A stretch of 64,000 nt of DNA from an uncultured Gammaproteobacteria bacterium (GCA_958295485.1 OY282354.1:124001-188000); one strand, 5' to 3'; shown: positions 27,207-35,942, numbered from the stretch's first letter. Made by a program: numbers and translations. The notes: generated by a model from the letters alone, not told the origin.

Positions 27207-27929
27207 TCAAGTCTTAAAGTGATCGCTGAGTTCATACCGATTGCCGGGATGATGCAGCGTGGCGACAGAGGCGATTTTCTTCCGGCTCCAGGTACGTCGC
27301 AGTAAAACCAGACAAGGTTCATTTTCTTTCAGGTGTAATAATTTCCTGATCCGCTCAGTGGGCAGGCAGGCCCGAACAGTATGTTCAACTTCCTGCAATG
27401 GGGCTACTTTCAACAGGTATTCGGTCGATGTGGTCTGCGTAAAATCAACCTTGTCGTAACCAGGCGCGACTTGAGGATTCACGTAACGGTCTTCCACTTG
27501 TATGGGGATATTATTTTCCAGGTGTACGATAATCGAATGAAATACCTTGCTTGCCTGAGTCAGTTGCATTCGTCTTGCGTTTTCACTATTCAACTTGCCC
27601 CGTTTATTCAAAATGACTTTTGCCGAGTAATCATGCCGACGTTCCCGAACTTCATCTGCAATATTATTGATTTCGAGAAAGTGACTGCGGCCATACATTT
27701 CCGCAACGAAAGTGCCAACGCCCGGAATCCGGGTCAGGTAACCTTCGTTCGCCAGTTCCCGCAGCGCGCGATTTACCGTCATCCTGGAGACCTGAAGGTC
27801 GCGAACCAATTCATTTTCGGACGGGAGTTGATGGGACGGCAACCAACCACCAGCGTCAATTCGAGCGATTATCCAGGATTTAAGCCGTTGATATTTAGGC
27901 CCGACTTGATCATTGAAGTTGACTGCCAT
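27207..27929 (-). CDS. hutC: HutC histidine utilisation repressor (GntR/UTRA)
   Basis: 240-residue GntR-family repressor. The winged helix lies about 12-78 (LPSENELVRDLQVSRMTVNRAL). The UTRA effector domain lies about 95-235, with the EDRYVNP and HTVRACLPTE segments typical of HutC. It is expected to bind urocanate and release operators such as those at 24384 and 30375. It starts only 25 bases after the Rieske oxygenase stop and so is probably expressed from the promoter before the HD-domain gene. That would make the oxidative genes part of a HutC-autoregulated operon. Confidence 0.92.
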   Translation of the reverse strand: MAVNFNDQVGPKYQRLKSWIIARIDAGGWLPSHQLPSENELVRDLQVSRMTVNRALRELANEGYLTRIPGVGTFVAEMYGRSHFLEINNIADEVRERRHDYSAKVILNKRGKLNSENARRMQLTQASKVFHSIIVHLENNIPIQVEDRYVNPQVAPGYDKVDFTQTTSTEYLLKVAPLQEVEHTVRACLPTERIRKLLHLKENEPCLVLLRRTWSRKKIASVATLHHPGNRYELSDHFKT

Positions 27930-27954
27930 TTTTTGGGTTTCGCCCTGTAGGTCT

Positions 27955-29004
27955 TCATAACGCGCGCGCCTGCGCCTCCCGGATATTTGCTTGCTCCCCG
28001 GCGATCATCTTATCCAGCATCCGCCGAAACTTCAAGGAACCGGCATCCAGACCGAGATTGATATGCCGACGGGTTTCATTGGCGATACCTTTATGCACGG
28101 CTTCGAGAATATCCCGATCCTCCTGAAACGCCAGCCTGGAACCATCTGCAATATTCCGTGTGACCTCTTCATCATCAGGGTCGGTATTACGATGTTGCAA
28201 CCAGTGATAACGGGTTGTGTTTTCATCGACAGGGGTCAAAAAATTATAGGAGACCATTACGTAGGAGACGTCGGTGAGCGGCTTCCCCGGGCCGCCCATG
28301 CCGGCTGGTGAAAAGATCGATTTGTTAATGGCAACAGAAGGATAACGGACTTCATAATGTTGCAAGCGGTCGCAGTTTCCCTTGAATTTAACCAGCGGCG
28401 CATAAAAAGGCGGCGGCTCACAATTATATATCCACCGGTATACAATCAAACCATCCTTGATTTCCCTGGTTTCCAGTGGGACATTGTCCGTACCCGCCGC
28501 GGCAAAAGACGCGCGGTGCACCCAGGCGACGTGGGAAGGGTCCAGTAAATTATCGGTGAGATACAAATAGTGGCATTCACAGGTTAACGCATCGCCGGTA
28601 GTGATCTTCCATTCGGGGTTGTCAAAATTTTCTATATCAAGAATTTTTGCTTCATCGGCGAGGGCAGGGCTACCCATCCACACCCAGACCAGCCCCCATT
28701 TATCAGCAACCGGATAGCTGCGAACCACCGCCGTTGGCGGTATCCTGTCCTGCGTTGGCGCATCGACACACTGGCCGGAACAATCAAATGTCAGGCCATG
28801 ATAACCACATTCCACAAAATCTCCTTTCAAAAAACCTTTCGACAAAGGCAGTTTGCGGTGCGGACAGGCGTCTTCCAAGGCCACGGGATTGCCATCCCCG
28901 GTTCGGTATAAAACGATATTTTCACCAAGGACGCGCAGGGATTTTAACTGACGATCAATTTCGCTGCTTAGCGCGGCGACATACCAGGTATTTCTGAGGT
29001 ACAT
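27955..29004 (-). CDS. Rieske non-heme iron oxygenase, VanA-like
   Basis: 349-residue oxygenase of the vanillate/N- or O-demethylase group. The Rieske cluster ligands are C47, H49, C66 and H69 (ACPHR and CGYHG). The mononuclear iron site has H158 and H163 in DNLLDPSHVAWVH, with the third ligand probably an aspartate in FQEDRDILEAV. Members remove methyl groups or hydroxylate small rings, with electrons from a separate reductase or ferredoxin. It is co-oriented with the genes for the AhpD-like and HD proteins upstream and hutC and hutF downstream. The substrate could be a methylated imidazole or histidine derivative; this is inference from the operon. Confidence 0.88.
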   Translation of the reverse strand: MYLRNTWYVAALSSEIDRQLKSLRVLGENIVLYRTGDGNPVALEDACPHRKLPLSKGFLKGDFVECGYHGLTFDCSGQCVDAPTQDRIPPTAVVRSYPVADKWGLVWVWMGSPALADEAKILDIENFDNPEWKITTGDALTCECHYLYLTDNLLDPSHVAWVHRASFAAAGTDNVPLETREIKDGLIVYRWIYNCEPPPFYAPLVKFKGNCDRLQHYEVRYPSVAINKSIFSPAGMGGPGKPLTDVSYVMVSYNFLTPVDENTTRYHWLQHRNTDPDDEEVTRNIADGSRLAFQEDRDILEAVHKGIANETRRHINLGLDAGSLKFRRMLDKMIAGEQANIREAQARAL

Positions 29005-29082
29005 TTTTAAAAACCAATATGAATAAATAAAAAAACAGGTCCGGGCGTCAGGTATCGGGCGTTGGGAGTATTGCCGTATAAA

Positions 29083-29655
29083 TTATTTGTAATAGCCTAT
29101 CGAGTCTCCTTCAATGGTGACCCCCAATCCGTTGAGCAATCGGTTGGAGTAATTGAAATAGGCAACGACCTGGTTGACTTCCAGAATTTCGCCGTCATTA
29201 CAGCCGGCCGCGCGTAGCGTTGCGACATCAGCCTCTGTCATATCCGCCACACCGGTAGTCAGTTTTGCCGCATACTCAAGCAAGGCCAGCTCTTTTCCAT
29301 CGAATATTTTCTCCGGCTGACCCTTTTCCAGGGATGCATGGATCTCATCGGCGCGCTGCTCATCTCTAATCAATTTTCGAGCGTTCATGAAGTGATGGGC
29401 GAGGCTGTAATCACAGTTATTTTTAATGCTGGTATATGCGGCGATCACTTCCAGGAACCACAAGGGAAGAGTAATATCAGGATGATGAAGCACACTTTTA
29501 TAGAGAGTCACGTGGCCGTGCATCGTATGCGGGCGAAGTGAATGGACTTTCATGACGTTGTCCACCGTTCCGTGAGGCGTCATTGCTTCATGGTACATAT
29601 CCCTTAATATTCCCGTCGCTTCATTTTCCGGGATCATTTTTATCCAGGCGCTCAT
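29083..29655 (-). CDS. AhpD-like carboxymuconolactone decarboxylase family protein
   Basis: 190-residue all-helical protein of the AhpD/CMD superfamily (peroxidase-related group). The signature helix reads LEVIAAYTSIKNNCDYSLAHH: the general-acid glutamate E69, C81 and H87/H88 are kept, but the second cysteine of the CxxC pair is replaced by S84. A classical disulphide peroxidase cycle is therefore unlikely. The gene lies 9 bases after the HD-domain gene and 78 before the Rieske gene, so it probably joins in the same oxidative pathway. Its role is unknown. Confidence 0.75.
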   Translation of the reverse strand: MSAWIKMIPENEATGILRDMYHEAMTPHGTVDNVMKVHSLRPHTMHGHVTLYKSVLHHPDITLPLWFLEVIAAYTSIKNNCDYSLAHHFMNARKLIRDEQRADEIHASLEKGQPEKIFDGKELALLEYAAKLTTGVADMTEADVATLRAAGCNDGEILEVNQVVAYFNYSNRLLNGLGVTIEGDSIGYYK

Positions 29656-29664
29656 TTTTTATCC

Positions 29665-30285
29665 TTATTCATAAAAAATCCTGGCTGTTTTTTTTCCAAA
29701 CAGCCTTCTTACCATGGGTTCAAAGGCCTCAATCGGCAGTATTTCCTCGTCATGGTTGATAGTGCCCTGGTCATATTTATCGACAAATTCCGCTGTCCAG
29801 GCAAAGTATGGATGATCTTTCCACTGGTCTCGCTCATGGCGGTCGCAGCCGTCAAGCTCATAACAATGGTACTGTTGGAAAATAGCGTGCCGTATCAGCA
29901 TCCAGTGATTTTTTTCTGAAATATACGGGCGCAATAAAGCGGCGGCAAACTCGCCATGGGTTTCGTTGCAAGTAATAAACCCAATATCGTGGAATAAACC
30001 AACGACGACGTCTTCTTCAGGACGTTCATCGCGAAACATTCGGGTAGCCGTTTGCAGGCAGTGATAATAATTATTGACCGTGTAAACATAACCGGGGTCG
30101 TCCTTCTGGCAGGTCAGAATGCGTAATATCTGATCCACCATCTGTTCATCGTGATATTGTTTACGCTGGCGGTTCAATATCTTCCAGTCTTCCGCCCGGT
30201 AGTCATCCAGACAACGTTTATCCACGTACTGCCAGTCATCATGCGCCAGGGGGCTTGGCCCGGTGGTGATAGTCTGCTGTGACAT
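29665..30285 (-). CDS. HD-domain protein, PhnZ-like oxygenase candidate
   Basis: 206-residue HD-superfamily protein. The metal ligands in order are H75, H99-D100, H110, H133 and D169 or D172. The segment HCLQTATRMF...GLFHDIG matches the H-x-LQ-x-A...HD-x-G pattern of PhnZ, a mixed-valent diiron oxygenase, including the 24-residue spacing from first histidine to HD. A phosphohydrolase role cannot be excluded. It is the first gene of the minus-strand run HD - AhpD-like - Rieske - hutC - hutF and faces the TonB receptor across a shared regulatory region. If it is an oxygenase, three separate iron oxygenase types serve this region. Confidence 0.7.
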   Translation of the reverse strand: MSQQTITTGPSPLAHDDWQYVDKRCLDDYRAEDWKILNRQRKQYHDEQMVDQILRILTCQKDDPGYVYTVNNYYHCLQTATRMFRDERPEEDVVVGLFHDIGFITCNETHGEFAAALLRPYISEKNHWMLIRHAIFQQYHCYELDGCDRHERDQWKDHPYFAWTAEFVDKYDQGTINHDEEILPIEAFEPMVRRLFGKKTARIFYE

Positions 30286-30453
30286 TAAAGAATTCCTGGG
30301 TTATTTATTTAATTATTTTACGTATTGGAATATTATGCAACAAAGTTGTATAATAAGCAACATGTGTTATTATTTTGTATAGACAGGTATTTATATTTAG
30401 TTGATTCAGAAAATTGACACCTTGCTTAAATTACTGACAGAGGGGCAACAGTG
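30286..30453. promoter_or_regulatory. divergent promoter with HutC-type and palindromic sites
   Basis: Between the HD gene and the TonB receptor lie TTGTATAGACA (30375-30385), identical to the hutU/hutI site, and TTGTATAATAAGCAA (30346-30360). The latter differs by two bases from the perfect palindrome at 34937-34951. TGCAAC-AAA-GTTGTA (30336-30350) is a further overlapping near-palindrome. The region is AT-rich. At least two regulators, probably HutC and another such as the XRE-cupin protein, may act here. Confidence 0.6.
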
Positions 30454-32700
30454 ATGATAAAATCCATTTTAAACAATAAGATACACCACATCTTTTACTT
30501 CGTTACACTGGTTTCCACAACTCCGGCGGTATTCGCTCAAGGGTCAAAACTCCTGGAAGAAGTGGTTGTTACCGCGCAAAGGCGGGCAGAATCCGTTCAG
30601 CGCGTCCCTATTGCAATTAATGCATTTACCGAAGATCAAATGAAAGCGGTTGGTATTGATTCAACCCTTGACATTCAATTGAAGGTTCCGGGGCTTCACC
30701 TCGAGCCGCTTGCCGGCCATGGTTTTGCCTACCTGCGCGGGGTCGGAACCGATACTTTATCGCCGGGCCTGGAACCAACAGTGGCTGTCCACGTTGACGG
30801 CGTATACTTACCCAGACTCACGTCGATTATCGGTGATTTTTATGACGCAGAACGCGTGGAAGTCATCAAAGGTCCCCAAGGCACGCTTTTTGGGCGAAAT
30901 GCAACGGGGGGCGTTATTCACTTGTTAAGCAGAAAACCCGAGCAAAAATTCGGCGGTTACGTTGACGTCACCGGCGGAAACTATGGAACCGTCAGGGTTG
31001 AGGCTGCCGTCAATGCGCCACTCAGTGAGCGCGCCGCGTTGCGTGTCGCGGGTCTCTTCCACGATAACAACGGTTATGCGGATAACGGGTATACAGGCGC
31101 TGACGAGGATACGACAGAGGTACAATCATTCCGGGCGCAGCTGGCGTTGCAGCTGACGGATAACTTGAATATCAGGCTGTTTGGTGATTACATGGATGAT
31201 GAAAGCAGCAGGGGAACCGCTTCTCATGTCAGTCCGCCCGTGAGTGATAACCCGAATGTGGCTCTTGGTGGAACAGTTTTCCCGGACATCAGGGATACGT
31301 TCCGGGACGTCTCGGCCAATAATGAAACGGAAGCATGGGGTATCGGCGCCGAAATAATTTGGGATTGGGGCAACATGGAACTCAAGTCCCTGACCAGTTA
31401 TCGGGAAGATGAAAACCGGTACCAGGTGGATTTTGACCTGACGGAGATTAACTCCGGCGGATTTAACGATCCGATAACCGAGTCAGAGTCCTTTCAACAG
31501 GAACTTCAGTTATCCTCTGTCGACGACGGCCCATTGCAATGGGTCATAGGGGCGTTTTTATTCGATGATAAAGCGTTGCATGATCAAATTTTCCACTTCA
31601 ATTTCGCTCGATTTGCCGGGGTGCCGCCGGCTGCCGGCGGCGTCTATGACACGGTCTTTTCAAATGACATTTCAAGGTTGGACACGTTCGCCTGGGCCTT
31701 GTTTGGTCAAGCCAGTTACCAGTTCAGTGATAATTGGCGTGTGCATCTTGGCATAAGATACAGCGATGAAGAGAAGGAAATCGATTATAACGGGTTTCAA
31801 TTTCAGCCAATTGCTCCCGCCCTTACCGGCCCTGAGCTGGTTGCCAACCGGCCAACGCCGGTGGGCGCGCCCCTGACAACGCTACAAGACAAGACCGACA
31901 ATAATACCGTTACCCCGAAGATCGGCCTCGATTATTTTATCAATGACGATGTAATGGTTTATTTCGGCGCGACCCGGGGGTTCAAGTCCGGCGGTTATAA
32001 TACCAACCTGTTCGGCAGGGTACCCGAAGCTATTGACCCTGAGACCATCTGGTCATTTGAAGGCGGTTTCAAGTCTACCTTGTTGGACGGTCAACTTAGA
32101 TTAAATGCCAGTGTCTTCTACTATGACTATAAAGATATCCATCAAAATGTAGACTTGGCTGATAATGCCCAGGGTTATGCTAACGTTCGCAATGCCGGCG
32201 ATGCTGAAGTGCTGGGTTTCGAGGCTGATATGGTACTGGCGATAACAGACCGTTTCGTGGTTGATGGAAATTTTTCTTACCTGGATACGGAGCTTGAAGA
32301 TTTAATGGCGGCGGATTCAAACAACCCCCAAAATACCAGTATTGATCAATCCGGCAATCCACTTCCCCGCGCGCCGGAATTTACATTTGGTCTTGGCGCG
32401 GCGTACACCTGGCCGATTCAGCCGGGCGAGCTCGTGTTGCGCGGGGACTATTACTATATGGATGATGAACGGTTCTGGTCGGTTTTCTCGGACCCGTTGA
32501 ATTCCGGGGATTCCTATACGCGAGTCAATGCAAGGTTACAATTCAACCATAGTAGCGGCAAGTGGAGCATTGCGGCTTTCGCCCGCAACATGCTTGATGA
32601 AGACGCCGAGAGCAACGGCTTTCGCTCAACCGTCTTTGGAAATTTGAGGACTTACCAGCAGCCGCGCACCTGGGGCGCAAATGTAAGGTACAATTTCTAA
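30454..32700 (+). CDS. TonB-dependent receptor
   Basis: 748-residue outer-membrane receptor without an STN domain. The signal peptide runs to about residue 30 (TTPAVFAQG), then come EEVVVTAQRR, the plug with RVEVIKGPQGTLFGRNATGG (about 130-150) and the barrel, ending NVRYNF with a terminal phenylalanine. The ATG at 30454 is preferred to the GTG three bases before because of AGGGG spacing. It is divergent from the HD/Rieske operon over a promoter containing a HutC-type site, which suggests uptake of the compound that those enzymes degrade. Confidence 0.92.
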   Translation: MIKSILNNKIHHIFYFVTLVSTTPAVFAQGSKLLEEVVVTAQRRAESVQRVPIAINAFTEDQMKAVGIDSTLDIQLKVPGLHLEPLAGHGFAYLRGVGTDTLSPGLEPTVAVHVDGVYLPRLTSIIGDFYDAERVEVIKGPQGTLFGRNATGGVIHLLSRKPEQKFGGYVDVTGGNYGTVRVEAAVNAPLSERAALRVAGLFHDNNGYADNGYTGADEDTTEVQSFRAQLALQLTDNLNIRLFGDYMDDESSRGTASHVSPPVSDNPNVALGGTVFPDIRDTFRDVSANNETEAWGIGAEIIWDWGNMELKSLTSYREDENRYQVDFDLTEINSGGFNDPITESESFQQELQLSSVDDGPLQWVIGAFLFDDKALHDQIFHFNFARFAGVPPAAGGVYDTVFSNDISRLDTFAWALFGQASYQFSDNWRVHLGIRYSDEEKEIDYNGFQFQPIAPALTGPELVANRPTPVGAPLTTLQDKTDNNTVTPKIGLDYFINDDVMVYFGATRGFKSGGYNTNLFGRVPEAIDPETIWSFEGGFKSTLLDGQLRLNASVFYYDYKDIHQNVDLADNAQGYANVRNAGDAEVLGFEADMVLAITDRFVVDGNFSYLDTELEDLMAADSNNPQNTSIDQSGNPLPRAPEFTFGLGAAYTWPIQPGELVLRGDYYYMDDERFWSVFSDPLNSGDSYTRVNARLQFNHSSGKWSIAAFARNMLDEDAESNGFRSTVFGNLRTYQQPRTWGANVRYNF

Positions 32701-32716
32701 CCTCTCCCTCAAGGAT

Positions 32717-32754
32717 AGACGGGCGGACGGCAACGCCGGTCGCCCGTCTTTTTT
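32717..32754 (+). terminator. Rho-independent terminator after receptor
   Basis: Stem AGACGGGCG / CGCCCGTCT (nine pairs), with a further inner GC-rich stem, followed by six T. It lies 17 bases beyond the receptor stop and is a strong classical terminator. Confidence 0.88.
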
Positions 32755-32834
32755 GTACATGGCCGCCATGACCCTCGCCAACAAGAACCCCTGATTAAGT
32801 CAGGGTGTCCAATATATAGTAATATAACGCTTCT

Positions 32835-33842
32835 ATGGACTGGACGAAAACAAACCTCACCAGCACAATCGATTTCGATGCGGAAGGCCGGCAGGTCGGC
32901 GATTTACGCCTGCCCTATTCTGATAATGAGCAACCACTGGGTTATTATCCAATCCCGGTTGCCGTACTGAAAAAAAGAAAAGGGCCTACGCTGTTATTAA
33001 CCGGTGGCGTTCATGGCGATGAATATGAAGGGCCGGCCGCATTAATGCAACTACTGCATTCATTCAACCTCGATCATCTACATGGGCGCATTATTATTTT
33101 TCCGGCGCTAAACCCATCGGCAGTGGTGGCCCATGCACGGTGTTCCCCTTTGGACGATGGTAACTTGAACAGGGCGTTTCCGGGTAATAAAAAGGGTGAG
33201 CCGACCGGCATGATCGCTCAATTCATGGAAGAAGTCGTACTGCCGCAATGCGACGCGGCAATTGATTTTCATAGCGGTGGCAAGGCCTGTGTCTTTGCGC
33301 CGCTGGCAATGGTGTACCTGGGCGCCCGAACCGCGGATGAAAAAAGTCTGGCGCTGGCGGAAGTATTCAATGCCCCTTATATATGGTCTGCCGAATTCGC
33401 TGAGCAAGCTACGTTCAACGCCGCGGCAGTTCGGCAAGACGTTCCCATGTTCGCAACGGAATCAGGCGGCGGGGGCGGTGTCAACCCGCAAATGGTTCAG
33501 CTGGTTGCAGGGGGCTTGCTGCGGGTAATGCATTACCTGGGGATGCTGGATGATTCCGTAAAGATACCCGCGGCCGGCAATGTCGCCGTCCCCATCGGAG
33601 TGGGTATGAACGGAAAAATATATTCAAACAGGCAGGGTCTGTTCGTTCCGGCTGTAAAACCGGAGCAGTCGGTTAAATCGGGTGAAGCAGCCGGCATGAT
33701 GTATTCCGTGATTGAGCCGGAGCGCGAACCGTCAACTTTCTGTTTTATTGAAGATGGCATAGTTCTGTCCGTTATCAACCGGGGAATGGTAGAGCGGGGA
33801 GAATTACTGGTGATGACGGGCAATACAATCGCCCGGGGATAG
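32835..33842 (+). CDS. DoeB-like N-acyl amino acid deacylase (AstE/AspA family)
   Basis: 335-residue zinc carboxypeptidase-fold deacylase of the succinylglutamate desuccinylase/aspartoacylase family. The zinc motif GGVHGDEYEGP (H and E), the asparagine-arginine segment GNLNRAFPG, the later zinc histidine in IDFHSGG and the C-terminal ESGGGGGV are present. Length and order resemble DoeB, which removes acetate from N-acetyl-diaminobutyrate in ectoine breakdown, but no other ectoine gene is near. Between the receptor and an XRE-cupin regulator, it may unmask an acylated amino acid, for example an acyl-histidine. The substrate is unproven. Confidence 0.82.
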   Translation: MDWTKTNLTSTIDFDAEGRQVGDLRLPYSDNEQPLGYYPIPVAVLKKRKGPTLLLTGGVHGDEYEGPAALMQLLHSFNLDHLHGRIIIFPALNPSAVVAHARCSPLDDGNLNRAFPGNKKGEPTGMIAQFMEEVVLPQCDAAIDFHSGGKACVFAPLAMVYLGARTADEKSLALAEVFNAPYIWSAEFAEQATFNAAAVRQDVPMFATESGGGGGVNPQMVQLVAGGLLRVMHYLGMLDDSVKIPAAGNVAVPIGVGMNGKIYSNRQGLFVPAVKPEQSVKSGEAAGMMYSVIEPEREPSTFCFIEDGIVLSVINRGMVERGELLVMTGNTIARG

Positions 33843-33936
33843 GCTTTTCAAGACAAGGGACTGGCGCAATATCCGATTAACGTTATACTTGGTTGGTAAT
33901 TTACAGCGCCGCTTGAATTCCAAATTCAGATAGTAA

Positions 33937-34542
33937 ATGCCTGATCAAACAAAACTCAAGGATGCCGGTGACGAACCCCATGCTCTCGAGCAAAGCATCG
34001 GTGAAACGATTCGACGGGCGAGAAAGAAGAAAGATCTTTCCGTGCATGAATTATCCAACGCCGCCGAAATTTCTGTTTCCATGTTGTCGAGGATAGAAAA
34101 CGGTCATACATCCGCGTCACTTTCCACCTTGAAATCCTTGAGTGACGCGCTTGATATTTCACTTGCCAACTTATTTCAGAATTTACGTCAAAGCCATGAA
34201 TCAACTTTTGTCAAGTCCGGCCGGGGCCTGACTGTTCAGCGACATGACAATCGTATCGGGCATCAATATCAGTTGCTTGGCCACGCCTTTCACTCTGATA
34301 TCAAACTGGAACCTTACCTGATCACACTCACAAAAAAGACCGAAGAATTTCCTTTGATATTTCATGAAGGCATCGAATTCATGTATATCCTTGAAGGAGA
34401 GATGATGTACCAGGAAGGTGAACGCACTTACCACATGTGTCCGGGTGATTCACTTTATTTCGACCCGTCAGCGCCCCACGGCCCTGTAGAGTTGATTTCG
34501 TTGCCGCTGAAAATGCTGACAGTGATCGGCGCGCTGAATTAA
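33937..34542 (+). CDS. XRE-family regulator with cupin domain
   Basis: 201-residue regulator with an N-terminal helix-turn-helix (about 21-75, LSVHELSNAAEISVSMLSRIENG) and a C-terminal cupin sensor (about 120-195, GIEFMYILEGEMMYQEGE and PHGPVEL). Regulators of this type often control catabolic genes for amino acids and amines. It lies 94 bases after the deacylase and converges on the ferredoxin. It is the best local candidate to bind the palindrome TTGTATAATATACAA at 34937 and its relative at 30346. Confidence 0.85.
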   Translation: MPDQTKLKDAGDEPHALEQSIGETIRRARKKKDLSVHELSNAAEISVSMLSRIENGHTSASLSTLKSLSDALDISLANLFQNLRQSHESTFVKSGRGLTVQRHDNRIGHQYQLLGHAFHSDIKLEPYLITLTKKTEEFPLIFHEGIEFMYILEGEMMYQEGERTYHMCPGDSLYFDPSAPHGPVELISLPLKMLTVIGALN

Positions 34543-34555
34543 TCATCGATAAACT

Positions 34556-34870
34556 TCAGTCAATCCTGATCTGGATCTCGCCATCAATTTTTCTGACCGG
34601 ATAAGTTTCAAGGTCTTTTGTCGCCGGCGAACACAGCGCTTTACCGCTGCGAATATCAAACCTTCCCTGGTGTAGCGGACATTCAATAATTGCGCCGTCG
34701 AGATAGCCATCCACCAGGGGCGCTTTGGCATGGGTGCAATAGTTATCTGTTGCATGGTAATTTTGCCCTTGGCGAAAAACAGCAATTTCCCTGTTTTCAA
34801 TTTTCACCGTGATACCATCGCCGTCTTCAATATCATCACAACCGGCTACAATGCGCCATTCCCCAGACAT
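34556..34870 (-). CDS. Rieske-type [2Fe-2S] ferredoxin
   Basis: 104-residue soluble Rieske ferredoxin. The ligands are C45, H47, C64 and H67 (YCTHA and CPLHQG). Such proteins deliver electrons to Rieske oxygenases or other oxygenases. It is divergent from the desaturase-type gene at 35001 over a shared palindromic operator. It could therefore serve either that enzyme or the Rieske oxygenase at 27955. No dedicated ferredoxin reductase gene is in the window. Confidence 0.88.
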   Translation of the reverse strand: MSGEWRIVAGCDDIEDGDGITVKIENREIAVFRQGQNYHATDNYCTHAKAPLVDGYLDGAIIECPLHQGRFDIRSGKALCSPATKDLETYPVRKIDGEIQIRID

Positions 34871-35000
34871 GCAATCGTAATTACCTGATTATTAAGAGAT
34901 TTAAGTAGTAATCCGTTATTTCTGCAAATAAATATGTTGTATAATATACAAAATAGTTTATCTTTGTGCAACATTTATTTAGCATAAGACGAGATTGATT
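34871..35000. promoter_or_regulatory. divergent promoter with 15-bp palindrome
   Basis: TTGTATA-A-TATACAA (34937-34951) is a perfect 7-1-7 palindrome in the AT-rich spacer between the ferredoxin and desaturase genes. Thirteen of its 15 bases recur at 30346-30360 before the receptor. It looks like an operator for a dimeric regulator overlapping TATAAT-like promoter elements. Confidence 0.6.
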
Positions 35001-35942
35001 ATGGCTCTTGAACATATACACCAGGTCAAGGAAATGCTGCCCCGTAAACGACTGCGGGCGCTGATGCGCAGAACCGACAGTCAGGCGTGGATGTATCTCC
35101 TGCGACATTTTGCTTTTATTTTAATTACTTCCTGTCTGGTTTATTTATCCATGGATTCAATCTGGTTGGTACCTGCCCTGTTTTTACATGGCGTGGGCAT
35201 TGTCCATTTATTCTCGCCCCAACATGAATTTGCGCATCGCACGGCCTTCAGGACCCGTTGGCTGAATGACTTCTTCGGATGGATTTTTGGCGCAATAATC
35301 ATGTTGCCGCATGTATATTTTCGTTGGGAACATACAGCCCACCATACTTATACGCAAAACATTCGGCGGGACCCGCAGCTGATTCCACAACCTCAAAACC
35401 TGTTTGGTTATTTTCTTTACCTGTCGTCCCTGCCCTATTGGTGGGGGTTTTTAAAACCTTTTGTTACTCACCTGTGCGGGATTATTTCGAAAGAAGAAAA
35501 ATTATTCTTGCCGGAGACAGAGCGTTGGAAGGTCATTGTCGAGGCCTGGGCGATGCTGCTGATTTATGTTTCCATTGGCGCATACATGATCATTTATAAT
35601 TCAACGGCGCCGCTATATTATTGGCTTTTACCCAGGTTATTGGCCGAGCCTTACATGCGTATGGCGCGGATGACCGAGCACGTTGGAAGACCGGTAAATA
35701 ACAACAACTTATTAGAAAATACCCGGACAACCCTGGTCAATCCTGTACTGCGATGGCTTGCCTGGAATATGCCTTATCACGCGGAACATCACTTGTCGCC
35801 CTCAATTCCATTTCATGCCTTGCCTGGATTTCATGCTGAAATCAGGCAGCGCCATAAAAACATCGCCCATGGATACTTTGACGCTCACAAGGATATTTAT
35901 CACCGCAGCCTGCATGGACTTGAACCGGGACTTCAATCTTGA
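35001..35942 (+). CDS. Membrane fatty-acid desaturase-type oxygenase
   Basis: 313-residue integral membrane diiron protein. The three histidine boxes are HEFAH (75-79), HTAHH (111-115) and HAEHH (260-264), with an extra H227 in TEHVG. Hydrophobic helices occur at about 35-70, 90-105, 140-165 and 180-215. The family includes desaturases and hydroxylases such as AlkB and XylM, so the reaction may be hydroxylation or desaturation. The ATG at 35001 is used rather than the TTG at 34995. It shares a divergent promoter with the Rieske ferredoxin, a plausible electron donor. Confidence 0.82.
   Translation: MALEHIHQVKEMLPRKRLRALMRRTDSQAWMYLLRHFAFILITSCLVYLSMDSIWLVPALFLHGVGIVHLFSPQHEFAHRTAFRTRWLNDFFGWIFGAIIMLPHVYFRWEHTAHHTYTQNIRRDPQLIPQPQNLFGYFLYLSSLPYWWGFLKPFVTHLCGIISKEEKLFLPETERWKVIVEAWAMLLIYVSIGAYMIIYNSTAPLYYWLLPRLLAEPYMRMARMTEHVGRPVNNNNLLENTRTTLVNPVLRWLAWNMPYHAEHHLSPSIPFHALPGFHAEIRQRHKNIAHGYFDAHKDIYHRSLHGLEPGLQS

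Noticed and set aside
29665-30285. Phosphonate degradation by the HD protein
   Set aside because: The sequence pattern is PhnZ-like, but no phosphonate transport or PhnY-like gene is present, so that substrate is not claimed.
32788-32804. CCCTGA-TTAAG-TCAGGG palindrome before the deacylase gene
   Set aside because: It is a short six-base stem without a second copy or promoter context, too weak to call an operator or terminator.
32835-33842. Assignment as the ectoine-degradation deacetylase DoeB
   Set aside because: The fold and length fit, but no doeA, doeC, doeD or ectoine transport genes are present, so only DoeB-like is claimed.
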